64,000 bases of DNA from an uncultured Pelagibacteraceae bacterium (GTDB lineage: Bacteria; Pseudomonadota; Alphaproteobacteria; Pelagibacterales; Pelagibacteraceae). The stretch is taken from positions 35,279-99,278 of the forward strand of contig CACMTZ010000006.1 of the NCBI GenBank assembly GCA_902616725.1. The letters run 5' to 3'. The translations under genes and the position numbers were made by a program. The notes under the pieces are model-generated. The model had not been told where the DNA came from, did not search any database, and saw only the letters and a list, made by a program, of their open reading frames with translations. Shown here piece after piece: positions 63,782-64,000 of the stretch. Position 1 is the stretch's first letter. Each line of letters opens with the position of its first letter.

Positions 63782-64000
63782 TTAAAAATTATGAAAATGA
63801 CCTTTATTTTTAACGGCAATTTTATTCCCTTTTTCATCAATAATTTGTGATTTTTGACCACCCGAAGAAATATTCCCAATTTTTGAAATCTTAATACCTA
63901 GAGATTTAAAGGTTCTTTTGATGATTCTAGACTTTTTTTTTGATGCAGTAAATAATATCTGATAATCGTCACCTTTAGTCACTAAGTTAATTTTTTTTAA
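63782..64000 (-). CDS. thiL: Thiamine-monophosphate kinase, C-terminal end only
   Basis: The minus-strand frame is open to the window edge, so the 5' part lies outside. The visible 72 residues contain TKGDDYQILFTASKK, the C-terminal GGDDYELLFT-like motif of ThiL, and a short SSGGQ segment, matching the end of the AIRS-type fold. A GTG at 63982 is internal. It lies upstream of hppA with an 82-nt spacer. Confidence 0.85.
   Translation of the reverse strand, partial: LKKINLVTKGDDYQILFTASKKKSRIIKRTFKSLGIKISKIGNISSGGQKSQIIDEKGNKIAVKNKGHFHNF

Overview
The window is a gene-dense, very AT-rich bacterial chromosome segment (most genes abut or overlap by 1-20 nt, few spacers exceed 150 nt). Gene content and order are those of a streamlined alphaproteobacterium: argS-nagZ-scpA-scpB-tatABC-serS-yajC-secDF, an rlpA-like gene followed by dacA-tmk-holB-metG-tatD-MBL, rplM-rpsI-argC, hom, and rpmF-plsX-ihfA beside bamE-hppA-thiL. 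Together with a tandem SAM riboswitch leader in front of metY, extreme compactness and loss of usual linkage partners, this points to the SAR11 clade (Candidatus Pelagibacter or a close relative). The taxonomic call is inference from gene order and composition.

Layout. 1-4.2 kb: the 3' part of a circularly permuted ATP-grasp gene, then a zinc module (zur-znuB-znuC reading left, znuA reading right) with two tandem Zur-box-like palindromes between the divergent arms. 4.3-9.5 kb: an Ldh-family dehydrogenase, exonuclease III, ErpA, a dGTPase, ArgRS and a small membrane protein. 9.5-17.2 kb: NagZ, condensin ScpAB, TatABC, SerRS, YajC-SecD-SecF. 17.2-26.1 kb: a PuuD-like membrane protein, UvrA, SSB, GyrA, CoaD, cyclophilin, Tgt and tRNA-Lys. 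26.1-31 kb: M48 lipoprotein protease, DUF502 protein, RecG, SdhE, tRNA-Ser, RarD. 31-38.5 kb: cell-wall genes (MltB, RlpA-like, DacA) leading into tmk-holB-metG-tatD-MBL. 38.5-42.4 kb: GPx, NhaA, a zinc-ribbon membrane protein, a glycosyltransferase and a methyltransferase. 42.5-53.5 kb: tRNA-Pro, a complex I subunit, SbmA-like transporter, GlpX, MerR, L33, chorismate mutase, CtaA, MetY with its riboswitch leader, L13, S9, ArgC, Hom and two transporters.

53.5-59.0 kb is the one accessory-looking region: a poorly coding 460-nt spacer, a minimal alkyltransferase domain, a GC-rich segment that appears to hold a decayed reading frame, a small membrane protein, a tyrosine recombinase preceded by a 13-7-13 inverted repeat, two surface-glycan genes and a GIY-YIG protein, ending at the 3' end of tRNA-Glu, a classical integration position. 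The core chromosome resumes at 59.1 kb (IhfA, PlsX, L32, a CBP3-type bc1 chaperone, BamE, H+-pyrophosphatase, partial ThiL).

Most notable: (i) the recombinase and its loxP/dif-like palindrome overlapping its own promoter; (ii) a Tgt in which three of the four zinc ligands are substituted; (iii) the tandem SAM-II/SAM-V-like leader with a possible mutually exclusive pairing between the two elements; (iv) the GC-rich relic fused in frame upstream of the alkyltransferase domain; (v) divergent bamE/CBP3 genes whose start codons share one CATG. No CRISPR array, rRNA gene, insertion sequence or replication origin was seen.
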